Notes under the pieces: model-generated | What the model was told of the DNA's origin: nothing | Databases searched by the model: none | The model's input: the letters and a program-made list of their open reading frames with translations, nothing else | Position numbers and translations under genes: made by a program | Shown: in pieces, positions 62,911 to 64,000 of the stretch | How positions within the stretch are numbered: position 1 is the stretch's first letter | How the letters are laid out: each line of letters begins with the position of its first letter | Origin: Pseudomonadota bacterium | GTDB taxonomy: Bacteria; Pseudomonadota; Gammaproteobacteria; Burkholderiales; Rhodocyclaceae | Reading direction: 5' to 3' | NCBI GenBank assembly: GCA_018262235.1 | Contig: JAGTRY010000007.1 | Location: forward strand, 24,327 to 88,326 | DNA: 64,000 nt

Positions 62911-62984
62911 CCGTCATCCCGGCGAAAGCCGGAATTTAGCGCTCCAGGCCGACGCTCTGGATCCCGGCTTTCGCCGGGATGACG
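62911..62984. repeat. REP-like element pair
   Basis: CCGTCATCCCGGCGAAAGCCGG and CTGGATCCCGGCTTTCGCCGGGATGACG in inverted orientation. Confidence 0.75.
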
Positions 62985-63190
62985 CCGATGTCACGGTTTC
63001 ACGCTTGATTGAATGGCTTTGAGCCCAGGCGCAGGCTGGTCATGCATCAAACCGTCAGGCTTGCCGGAAAAGTTTTATTGGTCATAATGGCGTTCATTCA
63101 AAGAGGAAACGCCTTTCACTTCAAGGCACTACCTGAACAAGCGTTTTGACCAATATTCCAGTAAACGGACGTTTTGGTGACCACTTAACG

Positions 63191-63904
63191 TTAGGCCTCA
63201 AGGAGCGGTTATGACCCCACAGATCGCAATTTTTCACGTCAACACGATCCCGAGCGACGAATTCGAAGAATTCAGGCAAGTCATTTCAGTATCTGGCTTG
63301 GATGTGCAGATTGTTGACCGCGACCCACCCGGTCCGATGGCAGGAGTCGAATGGCTGATGCCAACGCTTGTCATCGGGTTTGTGGCTTCCTCTTATTTCG
63401 GTGGCTTCTTTCAGGAGATGGGAAAGGATCACTACCTTTTGGTCAAGGAGCAATTCAAGAAGCTCTACGCAAAGGTGGCTGGCCCGGACGCACCTGATGT
63501 CAAGCTGCTTGGTAGTGCGGGTAAGGTCAAACCCGTCCAGCCATACTCGTTGTACTTCTCTCTTGTCGGTCAAGTGCCGAACGGCATCTCTGTAAAGCTG
63601 CTATTGAAGAAGCCGATCTCGCAGCTTGAGTACGAGCAAAGCGTTGAGGCCTTCCTAAATCTTCTTCGCGATATCAATACTGGCTCTCTCGACGAAGAGG
63701 CGACAAGAAGATTTCAGTCTGTCACGCCGATGGGGAAAACACTCTTGGTCGTATTTGACAAAGCTACGCAGAAAGTTGTGCCAATCAACCCAAGAAGCGG
63801 AGAGTTGGTGCATTGAGGCCTAACAATTCCGTCGAGAGGGACAGCCCAAAGCTGCGCTTTGGGTTCCCTTCGCCTGCGGCTCCGGCTGCCCCTCACGTCA
63901 AACG
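63191..63904 (+). mobile_element. Integron gene cassette (about 714 bp)
   Basis: Bounded on the left by AACG^TTAGGC and on the right by an attC-like site ending AACG^TTGAGGC; single ORF close to the left boundary, as in cassettes. Confidence 0.75.
63211..63816 (+). CDS. Cassette-encoded protein of unknown function (201 aa)
   Basis: AAGGAG RBS 20 bp inside the cassette boundary; MTPQIAIFHVNTIPSDEFEEFRQVISVSGLDVQIVDRDPPGPMAGVEWLMPTLVIGFVASSYFGGFFQEMGKDHY; no family recognised. Confidence 0.8.
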   Translation: MTPQIAIFHVNTIPSDEFEEFRQVISVSGLDVQIVDRDPPGPMAGVEWLMPTLVIGFVASSYFGGFFQEMGKDHYLLVKEQFKKLYAKVAGPDAPDVKLLGSAGKVKPVQPYSLYFSLVGQVPNGISVKLLLKKPISQLEYEQSVEAFLNLLRDINTGSLDEEATRRFQSVTPMGKTLLVVFDKATQKVVPINPRSGELVH

Positions 63905-63911
63905 TTGAGGC
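63818..63911 (+). repeat. attC recombination site
   Basis: R'' GCCTAAC...GAGAGGGACAGCC...GGCTGCCCCTCACGTCAAACGTTGAGGC: inner and outer arms complementary as in folded attC; R' box is a GTTGAGGC variant. Confidence 0.75.
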
Positions 63912-64000
63912 TGTAGAAAAACCCGTTTTTCATCAAAATTGCAGCTGTAAAAAATGGCGTATCCATCGGGATGCGCCATTTGTTTTTCATATTCTGGATT

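Overview
64 kb of GC-rich proteobacterial chromosome, probably betaproteobacterial by gene content (inference). I see no rRNA, tRNA or CRISPR array. Most of it is coding: transporters, envelope and stress proteins, signalling proteins and mutS. Notable features: (1) a four-unit repeat array with an exact 215-bp period, rich in DnaA-box-like TCATCCACA/TGTGGATGA motifs (about 456-1160). (2) A recurring 16-bp palindrome, TGTNCG-N4-CGNACA, with the same geometry as an FNR box. It lies upstream of at least eight stress, envelope, efflux or signalling loci, and the window encodes three Crp/Fnr paralogues with near-identical recognition helices. I propose this as a candidate undescribed regulon. (3) A probable integron gene cassette with an attC site and an unknown ORF (63191-63911), with no integrase visible. 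(4) A five-gene module of ABC ATPase, FtsX-like permease, LolA-like protein, beta-barrel and a helical periplasmic protein (54979-59932). (5) A hybrid histidine kinase split by an apparent deletion/frameshift near 44450. (6) Two truncated genes fused tail to tail (26388-26879). (7) A large CheW protein with probable Cache-type sensor regions and no transmembrane segment. Functional names come from reading the translated proteins by eye; no database search was run.
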